Of a DNA stretch of 64,000 nucleotides, positions 1 through 7,177 are shown one piece after another (the first letter of the stretch is position 1; each line of letters opens with the position of its first letter). Under the pieces are notes generated by a model. The model did no database searches. It saw only the letters and a program-made list of their open reading frames with translations, and was not told where the DNA came from. A program made the position numbers and the translations under genes. The DNA is taken from assembly GCF_013114825.1 (NCBI RefSeq), contig NZ_JAAVLX010000004.1, forward strand, positions 124,001 to 188,000, given 5' to 3'. The stretch is from Bradyrhizobium australiense. Lineage in GTDB: Bacteria; Pseudomonadota; Alphaproteobacteria; Rhizobiales; Xanthobacteraceae.

Positions 1-1
1 G

Positions 2-322
2 TGCGCGCCCGAGGATGAGGGTCTATTCAAGGCCGCTCCCCAGAACCGCGGAGCGCCGCTGGTCGAGCTCACATATAATTGGGACGAGGAGAAATACGGC
101 GAGGACCGCTATTTCGGCCACCTCGCCTACGAGGTCGACGACATCTACGCGACCTGCGACCGCCTGATGAAGGCCGGCATCACCATCAACCGCCCGCCGC
201 GCGACGGCAACATGGCTTTCGTGCGCTCGCCCGATTTGCATTCGATCGAGCTGTTGCAGAAGGGCGAACCGAAGCCGCCCGCCGAGCCGTGGGCCTCGAT
301 GCCGAACACCGGCCACTGGTAG
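2..322 (+). CDS. Glyoxalase/VOC family protein, probable lactoylglutathione lyase (3' part)
   Basis: The gene is cut by the window edge; 106 residues remain, read from base 2 to the TAG at 320-322. The fragment holds the C-terminal half of a vicinal-oxygen-chelate fold: [13 protein letters not shown], then [12 protein letters not shown], then [15 protein letters not shown]. The pattern LELTYN...GHIA..V.D.Y...DP.G..IEL is that of glyoxalase I (methylglyoxal-glutathione hemithioacetal to S-lactoylglutathione), with metal ligands expected at the Glu of VELTYN, the His of GHLA and the Glu of SIELLQ. A DP of the usual PDP.G motif reads SPDLHS here. The N-terminal half is not visible, so another VOC enzyme is possible. 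Confidence 0.75.
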   Translation, partial: CAPEDEGLFKAAPQNRGAPLVELTYNWDEEKYGEDRYFGHLAYEVDDIYATCDRLMKAGITINRPPRDGNMAFVRSPDLHSIELLQKGEPKPPAEPWASMPNTGHW

Positions 323-415
323 GCCTGGTACAATTTTGTCGTGCACGTCCGTCATCCGAGCTATCGCCTCGTGACAGAGCGGACGCGCGATTTCCTGACC
401 GGACAAGTGAAAGCG

Positions 416-442
416 AATGGCGGCTGACGCACAGCCGCCATT
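416..442. terminator. Perfect 10-bp hairpin downstream of the glyoxalase gene
   Basis: AATGGCGGCT at 416-425 and AGCCGCCATT at 433-442 are exact reverse complements separated by a 7-base loop. It lies about 95 bp beyond the glyoxalase stop codon. No U-tract follows, so it is not a standard intrinsic terminator; a 3'-end stabilising hairpin or a short palindromic repeat are alternatives. Confidence 0.4.
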
Positions 443-535
443 CCGACGATCTCAACGCCGAAGTGCGCGAGGGTTGTCGCTCCCGAAAATTCCGAAATCA
501 CAAAACGTTCCCGCGATCGGGTTGTTTTCTGCGCA

Positions 536-560
536 GGAACAAGCTCCCGAACGGCGCGTT
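536..560 (+). promoter_or_regulatory. EcfG-type (general stress response) promoter
   Basis: GGAAC at 536-540 is followed by exactly 16 bases and then CGTT at 557-560. This matches the alphaproteobacterial sigma-EcfG consensus GGAAC-N16/17-CGTT. A start would be expected near 567, about 25 bases before the ATG at 592 and before the strong AGGAGGAG ribosome-binding site. A scan of the other intergenic regions for the same spacing found no second match. Confidence 0.65.
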
Positions 561-591
561 TTCTCCTCCAATGCATTTCGAGGAGGAGACG

Positions 592-672
592 ATGGGACGA
601 GGAATTCTGCTGTGGTTGCTTGGCGTGCCTATTCCGGTGATCATTCTGCTGTGGTTGTTTCTCGGCCACTGA
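592..672 (+). CDS. 26-residue hydrophobic peptide, likely stress-induced membrane peptide
   Basis: A very short gene of 27 codons including stop. It starts with ATG at 592, 5 to 8 bases after an excellent AGGAGGAG ribosome-binding site. The peptide begins MGRG and ends LFLGH; almost everything between is Leu, Ile, Val, Trp and Pro, enough for one membrane span broken by a central GVPIPV. An EcfG-type promoter lies immediately upstream, so expression in the general stress response is inferred. Very similar short peptides with GVPIP centres occur in other rhizobia as far as I recall, mostly unannotated. No function is known to me. The alternative is a non-coding stress RNA, but the ribosome-binding site argues against it. 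Confidence 0.65.
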   Translation: MGRGILLWLLGVPIPVIILLWLFLGH

Positions 673-823
673 TCGGCCGACGCGCCGCATGACGCGAGAA
701 TCCGGCTCTGTCGCACTGCGGCGGAGCCTGTTCTTTATTGGGCTCGAGCCCGCGCAGAAGCGCGCTTTTTCGCCGATCTTCGGCTATTAACGGCCAATCG
801 GAAAATCAGCGGGAGCAACGCGC

Positions 824-1471
824 GTGGCCGACAACAACAAACAACAACTCACCATCTGGGGCCGGGCCAATTCGGTCAACGTGCAAAAAGTGCTGTGGTG
901 CCTTACCGAACTCGATCTCGCCTATGAGCGCATCGATGCCGGCATGCAGTTCGGCAAGAATAACGAGGCAGCCTATCTGGTGATGAATCCAAATGGCCGC
1001 GTCCCCACACTGGTCGATGGCGACTACGTGCTGTGGGAATCCAATTCCGTGATGCGTTACCTCTGCATGGCCTATGGTGAGCGCTCGCCGATCTACCCCT
1101 CGCCGCCGAAAGCGCGCGCCGGCGTCGATCGCTGGCTAGACTGGACGCTCTCGACTCTGCAGCCGGTCGACCGGCCGGTGTTCTGGGCGCTGGTGCGCAC
1201 GCCCGCCGAAAAGCGCGACATGGTCGCGATCCAGAACGACGTCGACGCGGAAGCCGCAGTGTGGCGGATCGTTGAGGCGCAACTGGCGACGCGGCGCTTC
1301 ATCGAAGGCGATCAGTTCACGATCGCCGACATCGCGCTCGGCGCCTTTGCCCGGCGCTGGTTCGGCGTTGAAGGCGTGACAAAACCGAAACTGCCGAACC
1401 TCGAACGCTGGTTTTCGGAGTTCGCCGCCCGCCCCGGCTTCGTGCAGTTCATCGCGCCGCCGATGACATAG
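824..1471 (+). CDS. Glutathione S-transferase family protein
   Basis: 215 residues, the usual length for a cytosolic GST. The N-terminal thioredoxin-like domain (about residues 9-85) starts LTIWGRANSVNVQKVLW and has NPNGRVPTL with the cis-Pro and DGDYVLWESNSVMRYL with the Glu-Ser pair that binds the glutathione gamma-glutamyl group. The all-alpha C-terminal domain (about 95-205) has the folding motif FTIADIALGAFARRW. It would conjugate glutathione to electrophiles or act as a glutathione-dependent reductase; the substrate cannot be read from sequence. The start is GTG at 824, preceded by GGGAGC. It stands alone, downstream of the stress peptide gene. Confidence 0.9.
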   Translation: MADNNKQQLTIWGRANSVNVQKVLWCLTELDLAYERIDAGMQFGKNNEAAYLVMNPNGRVPTLVDGDYVLWESNSVMRYLCMAYGERSPIYPSPPKARAGVDRWLDWTLSTLQPVDRPVFWALVRTPAEKRDMVAIQNDVDAEAAVWRIVEAQLATRRFIEGDQFTIADIALGAFARRWFGVEGVTKPKLPNLERWFSEFAARPGFVQFIAPPMT

Positions 1472-1531
1472 TTGCTTTAGGATCTCGTCATGCCCGGGCT
1501 AGCCCGCCACACGACGGAAGTGCAATCCTGG

Positions 1532-1783
1532 TCAGCGCGAGCCGGAGGACACGCCGGCGCCCAAGCTTACCGCCCCGCCGATTTTCATGCAGGTATGGGT
1601 GCCTTCGATCTTGACGAAGCCGGCGCCGTACTCCGCGCATCCATTGGCCGAGCTTCCGCGCTTCAGCGGAAGCAACGTGCCCGGTGCTGCGACCTGGTCG
1701 GACTTCTTGGGACGGGGTTGCTCCGCGAGCGCGGCAACCGCAGACAGCACGACAACAATCATCGCCATGAGGGATTTTCGCAT
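1532..1783 (-). CDS. Small secreted porin-N-terminus-like protein
   Basis: 83 residues. A clear Sec signal peptide (MRKSLMAMIVVVLSAVAALA, cleavage near residue 20) is followed by QPRPKKSDQ and then NGCAEYGAGFVKIEGTHTCMKIGG. That segment closely resembles the mature start of rhizobial Omp2b-type porins, which begin with a Cys-x-x-Tyr-Gly-x-Gly-Phe...Gly-Thr-x-Thr-Cys-x-Lys-Ile-Gly-Gly pattern and then run on for about 16 strands. Here the protein stops after GVSSGSR. It is therefore either a porin stub or a genuine small periplasmic/outer-membrane protein; the intact signal peptide and clean reading frame favour a retained gene. The two Cys could form a disulfide. Confidence 0.65.
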   Translation of the reverse strand: MRKSLMAMIVVVLSAVAALAEQPRPKKSDQVAAPGTLLPLKRGSSANGCAEYGAGFVKIEGTHTCMKIGGAVSLGAGVSSGSR

Positions 1784-1822
1784 CCCGCCTTTTATCGTCC
1801 TTCAGCCGTCAGTGCCAGACTA

Positions 1823-1914
1823 GAGCCCGTTCCGATCGAATCGGAACAGGCTCCAGATTCTGATTCACGCGTTTTCTTGCCGCGAACGGGCCTCCACTTG
1901 GCGAGAAAACGCGT
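1823..1914. repeat. Composite palindromic intergenic repeat
   Basis: Two adjoining inverted repeats. The first (1823-1853) pairs GAGCC-x-GTTCCGAT with ATCGGAAC-x-GGCTC. The second (about 1867-1914) pairs CGCGTTTTCT with AGAAAACGCG around a 28-base middle. This resembles a palindromic repeat I recognise from Bradyrhizobium genomes. It abuts the stop codon of the PilZ gene, so on the minus strand it would form a structured mRNA 3' end. Confidence 0.6.
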
Positions 1915-2174
1915 TAGCGGACGAACTTGATGCCGACCGATTTGCCGCGGCGCCAGACCACCTCGCAACGGCGCCCGGTCCTGGCGTCGCGCGAAAACGC
2001 CAGCCGCAATTTCGCCGGCAGCGTGTTGGGATCGTCGATCGTGACCTTCGCACCCGTTGTGGACATATCCTGCACCACGCATCGGCGCGCGGCAAAACCG
2101 CCTTCGAGCGTAATCCACCCGGGCTGACTCAGTGATTTGCGCGTGTCGCGCTTCTTGCTTGATAGTAATGCCAT
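1914..2174 (-). CDS. PilZ domain protein
   Basis: 86 residues, a single PilZ domain. The features are an N-terminal basic RKS (KKRDTRKSLSQPGWITLEGG), a VQDMSTTGAKV segment matching the D/NxSxxG switch, and a C-terminal beta segment CEVVWRRGKSVGIKFV. The canonical RxxxR before the switch is reduced to R-KS, so c-di-GMP binding is plausible but not certain. Stand-alone PilZ proteins of this kind are abundant in Bradyrhizobium and are usually taken as c-di-GMP effectors. The start is ATG with neighbouring sequence AATTTTCGAC; the ribosome-binding site is GGGGGAA about 10 bases upstream. Confidence 0.8.
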   Translation of the reverse strand: MALLSSKKRDTRKSLSQPGWITLEGGFAARRCVVQDMSTTGAKVTIDDPNTLPAKLRLAFSRDARTGRRCEVVWRRGKSVGIKFVR

Positions 2175-2416
2175 GTCGAAAATTCCCCCGAGACAGCCCT
2201 ACATCGTGCGGCTTTAAAATCCGTTGCTCGGCATGGTATGTCTCATCGTTCGGCCGAGGCGCTGACCAAAAGCGGTCGCAGAACGCTTTTTCGAGCGGCT
2301 TGCCCACCCGCCCAAACGCCACTATACGTTCGCCCGTCGTCGCCTCCACCAAACATGGCCGGCCGGCGGCCAACAGGCCCATCAAGCGCATAACGCGTTG
2401 ATTTTCCGGTTGTTTT

Positions 2417-2491
2417 GCTCCCTTCGTCTATCGGTTAGGACGCCACCCTTTCACGGTGGAGAGAGCGGTTCGATTCCGCTAGGGAGCGCCA
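2417..2491 (+). tRNA. tRNA-Glu (anticodon TTC)
   Basis: The acceptor stem pairs GCTCCCT (2417-2423) with AGGGAGC (2481-2487), followed by G and an encoded CCA (2489-2491). The anticodon stem CCACC/GGTGG encloses CTTTCAC, giving anticodon TTC. The T-arm GAGCGGTTCGATTCCGCT carries the invariant GTTCGATTC. The D-arm GTCTATCGGTTAGGAC is typical of tRNA-Glu. All conserved elements are present. Confidence 0.95.
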
Positions 2492-2627
2492 TCACGTTGG
2501 CAACAAATTCAAGGCCCAAGCCGACCACGTTCAAGGCTTAAGGCAACCATTTTCACCGCTCAGGTTCCATCGTCCGCAGGTTCCCGCAAACGGACTGTGG
2601 CGCGTCAAGTAATTGAGGAACAGGGAA

Positions 2628-2720
2628 ATGGATACGGCCGCTATTGCAATCACAACTTGTGTCGCACTTTATCTCGCGCTCCGCTTTACGTTGCGGTGCT
2701 ACTTTCCGCCAGATACCTGA
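2628..2720 (+). CDS. 30-residue single-span membrane peptide
   Basis: ATG at 2628, TGA at 2718-2720. The peptide starts MDTAAIAITTCVALYLALRF and ends with a charged/aromatic tail TLRCYFPPDT, so one N-out or N-in membrane helix with a short cytoplasmic tail. A GAGGAACAGGGAA purine-rich stretch directly upstream would serve as ribosome-binding site. I believe similar short proteins with a terminal YFPPDT-like tail exist in Bradyrhizobium, but I cannot verify this. Function unknown. A longer reading frame in another phase overlaps it and has no protein-like features. Confidence 0.5.
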   Translation: MDTAAIAITTCVALYLALRFTLRCYFPPDT

Positions 2721-3239
2721 CGGAGCTCTTCCCGAGCTTTGCGGATCATCCTGCGCAGGGAAATCCGAAAACGCGAAACGGCGCGATCAGTGGCCAATCG
2801 ATGTTCTGTATCAATGCGCGAGTTTGGCTCTAGTAAAAAAGACCTGGGTGACCCTTGCGCGCATGACCGGTTGGGCGCCAAAGCCCAATCGGCGTTGCGC
2901 TTCACCGCAAGCTTACTTTCATGCAACTCAAATCTGGATTTGCCCGACACCCTTTGAACGGGGTGCAAGTGTTCACTCGGCGAGCCGGTCCGCGATACGC
3001 AAACGGCCGCACGTCGCATGGCCGCGCGGCAAGTAAGCCGCGCGCGCAGATCAGCAAAATGCTTTATCCGGGACTGCATTAAATACGACCAGTCAAATTG
3101 ATGGGCGCGCCGGATTTGCAGGAAGCGCCCCGGCCGGACAGTCGAAACGGCCAGCGCGACGATTGCCGCAGCCATGATATCGTAGTCGGCGGCTCTCGGA
3201 AAAAGACGTCTCGATGCTCTCACAGCTTCTGCGGACAGA
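2721..3239. other. Intergenic stretch with hairpins, no convincing gene
   Basis: About 520 bp between two tiny membrane-peptide genes. I see two GC-rich inverted repeats: CCGGTTGGGC / GCCCAATCGG at 2867-2892 (one mismatch, 6-base loop) and CCGCGCGGC / GCCGCGCG near 3022-3045. Neither is followed by a U-tract. Reading frames present on both strands have rare-codon, low-complexity translations and no recognisable domain. Confidence 0.4.
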
Positions 3240-3353
3240 ATGCGCGATTACACGTTAAAGGAGAAGGCAAAGATAACGGCCGGTGCAGTGGCGGCACTCG
3301 TCATCGTGGCATGGCTTGCTGTCATCGGATTTGCAGTGCTGGCCGCGGGATAG
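3240..3353 (+). CDS. 37-residue single-span membrane peptide
   Basis: ATG at 3240, TAG at 3351-3353. The peptide has a charged start (MRDYTLKEKAKIT) followed by one hydrophobic helix (AGAVAALVIVAWLAVIGFAV) ending LAAG: a typical N-in single-pass arrangement. The coding bias (third-position G/C) fits the surrounding genome. The ribosome-binding site is weak (GCGGACAG). It lies about 100 bp upstream of the M20 hydrolase gene but is separated from it by a duplicated inverted repeat, so co-transcription is uncertain. Function unknown. Confidence 0.5.
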   Translation: MRDYTLKEKAKITAGAVAALVIVAWLAVIGFAVLAAG

Positions 3354-3374
3354 AAGGCGGCTGGCAACGTTCCC

Positions 3375-3415
3375 GGAACTTTGTTCTACTCAGGCAACAT
3401 CAGGAACTTTGTTCT
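3375..3415. promoter_or_regulatory. Duplicated 13-bp inverted repeat, candidate operator
   Basis: GGAACTTTGTTCT occurs at 3375-3387 and again at 3403-3415, 28 bp apart. Each copy contains the perfect palindrome GAAC-TTT-GTTC. The pair ends 36 bp before the ATG of the M20 hydrolase gene, a position suited to an operator or to 5'-UTR hairpins. Confidence 0.4.
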
Positions 3416-3451
3416 CCTCCGGAGAACTACGGAACGGCGACACGTAAATCC

Positions 3452-4684
3452 ATGGCTGACAATCACTCGAGCATCGATGGCGACCGCGTCCTCGCCGATC
3501 TCAACGCACTGCGCGCCATCGGCGCCTACAAGACCGGCGTTCACAAGCCGACTTTCTCAGAACCGCATCTGCGCTCCCTGGCGTGGCTCGTGCAGCGGCT
3601 TCCCGAGGCCGGCCTCGCGGGCGAGATCGACGGCATCGGCAATGTTCTCGGCACCAGCGCGAAAGACGGGCCGAAGCTGCTGGCGGGGTCGCATCTCGAA
3701 AGCCAGAACCACGCAGGCTGGCTCGATGGTCCGCTCGGCGTGGTCTATGCGCTCGAAGCCGCCCGCGTCATCAATCCCGACTCGAATGTAAACGGCGCCG
3801 TCGAAGTCGCGGCGTGGTGCGACGAGGAAGGCCATTTCGGACACTTCCTTGGCAGCCGGTCCTACGTCGGCGGCGTCACCGAAGCCGATATCGACGCGGC
3901 GCGTGACCGCAACAATGACAGGAGCATGCGTGACGCGTTGCGTGATGCCGGCCTGTCCGGCCGTGCCCGCGCGAGGTGCGAGCAAGGGCGGCATATCGGA
4001 TATCTGGAAGCCCATATCGAACAGGGCGAGACGCTCGAAAGCAGCGGCCTCAAAATTGGGATCGTCACGTCCATCGTCGGAATCTGGCAATACCGCATCA
4101 CCTTCACCGGGGAACAAAACCACGCCGGCACCACGCGAATGGCCGTTCGCCGGGACGCAGGCCTCGCGCTCGCCAGATTTTGCGTCGATATCGACGATCG
4201 TTTTCCCGCCGCCTGCGGCCCGCGCACGGTGTGGACCACCGGCCGCATCACGCTCGATCCCGGTGCACCCAGCATCATTCCCGGAGTTGCGGAAATGCTG
4301 TTCCAGATTCGCGACGATGATCCTGCCGTGATTGCGCGGCTGGAGGAGCTCCTCCACAGCATGGCCGCAGAGGCCGAAGCCAACGGCCGCTGCGCCGTCG
4401 CGGTGGAGCGCATCCGCACCGGAACGCCCGCGCGGATGGATGCCGCGTTCCAGCGTGCCATCGAGGCTGCCAGCGCAGCGTTTGCCGACGGCAAATCACT
4501 CCGGATGCCGAGCGGCGCCGGTCACGACGCCCAGATTCTCTCAACCGTCATGCCGGCCGGCATGCTGTTCGTGCCCTCGATCGGCGGCATCTCGCATCAC
4601 TGGACGGAGAACACCGCCGACGCGGATATCGTGGCGGGCGCCGAAGTCTTTGTCGAAGCGTGCCGGCGGCTGTTGGCGCGATGA
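3452..4684 (+). CDS. M20-family Zn-dependent amidohydrolase (N-carbamoyl-L-amino acid hydrolase / allantoate amidohydrolase type)
   Basis: 410 residues, the normal length for the carbamoylase/ureidopropionase branch of peptidase family M20. Metal and catalytic motifs are visible: GSHLESQNHAGWLDGPLGV (His and Asp ligands), WCDEEGHFG (catalytic and metal-bridging Glu), YLEAHIEQGETLE (His ligand), GEQNHAGTTRM in the dimerisation domain, and SGAGHDAQ with GISHHWTENT at the C-terminus. The family hydrolyses N-carbamoyl or ureido amides in hydantoin, pyrimidine or purine degradation; the exact substrate is not readable. The ATG at 3452 follows GGAACGGCGAC. It is followed after 6 bp by an MFS transporter gene, suggesting uptake or export of the substrate or product. 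Confidence 0.85.
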   Translation: MADNHSSIDGDRVLADLNALRAIGAYKTGVHKPTFSEPHLRSLAWLVQRLPEAGLAGEIDGIGNVLGTSAKDGPKLLAGSHLESQNHAGWLDGPLGVVYALEAARVINPDSNVNGAVEVAAWCDEEGHFGHFLGSRSYVGGVTEADIDAARDRNNDRSMRDALRDAGLSGRARARCEQGRHIGYLEAHIEQGETLESSGLKIGIVTSIVGIWQYRITFTGEQNHAGTTRMAVRRDAGLALARFCVDIDDRFPAACGPRTVWTTGRITLDPGAPSIIPGVAEMLFQIRDDDPAVIARLEELLHSMAAEAEANGRCAVAVERIRTGTPARMDAAFQRAIEAASAAFADGKSLRMPSGAGHDAQILSTVMPAGMLFVPSIGGISHHWTENTADADIVAGAEVFVEACRRLLAR

Positions 4685-4690
4685 GGCGGC

Positions 4691-5917
4691 ATGAGATGCG
4701 ACATGGTTGCTGAAACCAAGCCGGCCTATTCGATCAGGGATATTCCGGCCAGCGTATGGGTGCTGGGCTTCGTCTCGATGCTGATGGACATCTCGTCTGA
4801 GATGATCCACGCCCTGCTGCCGATCTATTTGGTCTCCGTGCTCGGTGCATCGATGGTGACGGTCGGCGTCATCGAAGGCATCGCCGAGGCAACCGCCTCC
4901 ATCACAAAAATATTCTCCGGCGCGCTCTCGGACTGGCTCGGCAAACGCAAATGGTTGGCTGCCGCCGGCTACGGTCTCGCAGCCTTGACCAAGCCGGTGT
5001 TTCCGCTGGCGCCAACCGTCGGCTGGCTGGTGGCCGCGCGGTTCGTCGACCGGATCGGCAAGGGCATTCGCGGCGCCCCGCGTGATGCGCTGGTGGCAGA
5101 TCTCTCGCCGGCCGATCTGCGCGGCGCAAGCTTCGGGCTGCGCCAATCGCTCGATACGGTCGGCGCATTCGTCGGCCCCCTGCTCGCTATCGCGCTGATG
5201 TGGTGGACATCGGACAGTTTCAAGGCGGTGTTCTGGTTTGCGGTAGTTCCCGCCTTCCTGGCGCTGGCGCTGATCGTTTTCGCCGTACGTGAGCCGGAGC
5301 GGCCAAAGGCGCTGCGCACCGTGCGCAATCCGATCAGCCTGGCCGAGATCAAAAACCTCGGAGTCGCCTATTGGTGGGTGGTGGCGGTCGCGAGCGTGTT
5401 CACGCTGGCGCGCTTCAGCGAGGCCTTCCTCATTCTGCGCGCCCAGAATGTCGGGGTGCCGATCGCGCTCGTGCCCGCCGTGCTGGTGGCCATGAATATC
5501 GTCTATGCCCTCGCGGCCTACCCCGCCGGCGTCATCTCGGATCGCATGAACCGCACGGCCGTGCTGGCAGGCGGCATTCTGTTGCTGGTCGCGGCTGATA
5601 TCGTGTTGGCATTGCTGCCGTCGGTGGGCGGTGTTGCGCTGGGCGTCGTTCTCTGGGGCCTGCACATGGGACTGACGCAGGGGTTGCTGGCCGCGCTCGT
5701 TGCGGATACCGCACCGGCCGAGTTGCGCGGCACGGCTTACGGATTTTTCAACCTGCTCGGCGGCGTCGCGATGCTCGCGGCCAGCATCGTTGCCGGCGCG
5801 CTCTGGGATATCACGGGGCCGCAGGGGACGTTCCTGGCCGGCGCCGGCTTCGCGCTGGTCGCGCTGGCGGGATTGCTGATGGTATCGGGCAAGATCGGCG
5901 AACGGAGCGCTGCCTGA
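4691..5917 (+). CDS. MFS transporter
   Basis: 408 residues with about 12 hydrophobic segments. MFS signature loops are present: GALSDWLGKRKW after TM2, DRIGKGIRGAPRDALVADL (the extended motif typical of the YfkF/NreB-like group), and GVISDRMNRTAV after TM8 in the second half. The start at 4691 is supported by GAGG four bases upstream; an in-frame ATG also occurs at 4703. It lies 6 bp after the amidohydrolase gene, so the two form an operon. The transported compound is unknown; drug or metabolite efflux is the usual role of this branch. Confidence 0.85.
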   Translation: MRCDMVAETKPAYSIRDIPASVWVLGFVSMLMDISSEMIHALLPIYLVSVLGASMVTVGVIEGIAEATASITKIFSGALSDWLGKRKWLAAAGYGLAALTKPVFPLAPTVGWLVAARFVDRIGKGIRGAPRDALVADLSPADLRGASFGLRQSLDTVGAFVGPLLAIALMWWTSDSFKAVFWFAVVPAFLALALIVFAVREPERPKALRTVRNPISLAEIKNLGVAYWWVVAVASVFTLARFSEAFLILRAQNVGVPIALVPAVLVAMNIVYALAAYPAGVISDRMNRTAVLAGGILLLVAADIVLALLPSVGGVALGVVLWGLHMGLTQGLLAALVADTAPAELRGTAYGFFNLLGGVAMLAASIVAGALWDITGPQGTFLAGAGFALVALAGLLMVSGKIGERSAA

Positions 5918-6027
5918 CTCCCGCGCCGGATGTAGCCGGTTCCCTTGGTGACAAGGAGTCGCGTCTAACTTTCTTGCAAACGGTTGAGTTTGCGGCCATT
6001 TACGCTGGCATGAGGTAATCTCCCGCG

Positions 6028-7065
6028 ATGCTGTTGCTTCAGGCTCTCCCTACATCGATCGGCGTTGCCGCGATCGCGCCGGCGTTGCTGGTGCTCTGGC
6101 TCGTCATTGCCGCGGACGAGCGTCCCGGCCCGCCTACGCGGGTATGGCTCGCTTTCGTCCTCGGAGCCGCCAGCATTTCGCTGTTGGGAATTGCGCGCGC
6201 TCCGTTTGCTGCGATTCTCGCGGTGCCAGGAAACCCTTGGATGACGCAGGGACTGCGTTCGATCTTCGGGGTCGCCGCGCCGGAAGAGATCGTGAAGGTC
6301 CTGGTGATCATTACGGTGTCGGTGCGGCGGCGGACATTTGCAGACCCGATGGATACCGTGGTCTACGGCGCGGCCGCCGGCCTCGGCTTCGCGGCGTACG
6401 AAAATCTCGCTTATCTCGTGCAGCACGCCGATATGTGGCGATCGCTGGCGGCCTTGCGCAGCGTGCTGACGGTGCCGTTTCACGGCGCGCTCGGCATCAT
6501 TGCGGGCGGTTATATTGCAATCGCGCGCGCGGGTACGGCGCTGGGTGCACATCGCCATCATCGCGACTGGGCACGGATCTCAAGCTGGTGTCTGGCGCTG
6601 TTCGCGCCGGTTGCGTTGCATGCGGCATTCGATTTTCCGCTGCTGACATTGCAGAAACATCCCGATCTAGGGTCCACCACGAGAATGCTGCTGGGGGCAG
6701 CCAGCCTCCTGATCGGCTTCAGTTCGATCGGATTTGCCATACGGCTGGTGCGGCGCGTCGGCCGCCACCATGCGCCGCGCACCGAGATCGCGCGTGAGCG
6801 GTTGAGCCAATTGCGGCAGATGTGGGCCCTGTTGCTCGTAGGAAGTGGTGCTGGCTTCGCCGGCGCGGCTTTCGTGCTGACCTCGCTCCATCACTGGTTC
6901 GTCAATCCCGAGCGCAACGCGTCGCTGCTTCTCATTCCGCTCGGCATGACCTCCATTCTGGTAGGCTTGGCGTTGCTGCTGGCGACGTCGGCGGTCTATG
7001 TGTTCGGCCGCAACCGCATCAGAACTTCCTCGGAGGGATTTTCTTCCGCGCCCGAGCCGGGCTGA
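6028..7065 (+). CDS. PrsW-family intramembrane metalloprotease
   Basis: 345 residues, polytopic. The PrsW motifs are all visible: APEEIVK (Glu86-Glu87, Lys90), FAAYEN (Glu125), VPFHG (His152) and LHAAFD (His198, Asp202). In Bacillus PrsW performs site-1 cleavage of an anti-sigma factor; here the substrate is unknown. About nine transmembrane segments are predicted by eye, with an extra C-terminal two-helix part (residues 270-335). The ATG at 6028 has only a distant GAGG. It stands alone, with HdeD following 112 bp later. Confidence 0.85.
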   Translation: MLLLQALPTSIGVAAIAPALLVLWLVIAADERPGPPTRVWLAFVLGAASISLLGIARAPFAAILAVPGNPWMTQGLRSIFGVAAPEEIVKVLVIITVSVRRRTFADPMDTVVYGAAAGLGFAAYENLAYLVQHADMWRSLAALRSVLTVPFHGALGIIAGGYIAIARAGTALGAHRHHRDWARISSWCLALFAPVALHAAFDFPLLTLQKHPDLGSTTRMLLGAASLLIGFSSIGFAIRLVRRVGRHHAPRTEIARERLSQLRQMWALLLVGSGAGFAGAAFVLTSLHHWFVNPERNASLLLIPLGMTSILVGLALLLATSAVYVFGRNRIRTSSEGFSSAPEPG

Positions 7066-7177
7066 ACGTCACTCTCCCGTCGTTGATCTCAAAAGGCTGC
7101 AAAACAAATTTCACCCGCAAGCGGCGCGCGGGCTATATTGGGCTCTCCTTCGGCGCGGCAGGCATCGGGAGTTTCCA

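Noticed and set aside
2190..2391. Minus-strand frame upstream of the PilZ gene starting MRLMGLLAAGRPCLVEATTG
   Set aside because: It looks slightly protein-like at first but runs out of frame with the PilZ gene and has no ribosome-binding site or known family.
2699..3223. A 174-codon minus-strand open frame in the intergenic region
   Set aside because: No ribosome-binding site, no domain, unusual amino-acid composition, and it overlaps the small membrane-peptide gene at 2628.
3375..3427. GGAAC motifs upstream of the M20 gene as EcfG promoters
   Set aside because: No CGTT follows either GGAAC at 16 or 17 bases; the palindromic repeat is the better explanation.
4541..5665. A 374-codon open frame antisense to the MFS transporter
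   Set aside because: Shadow frame with Gln/Arg/His-rich translation; the transporter has clear membrane segments and MFS loops.
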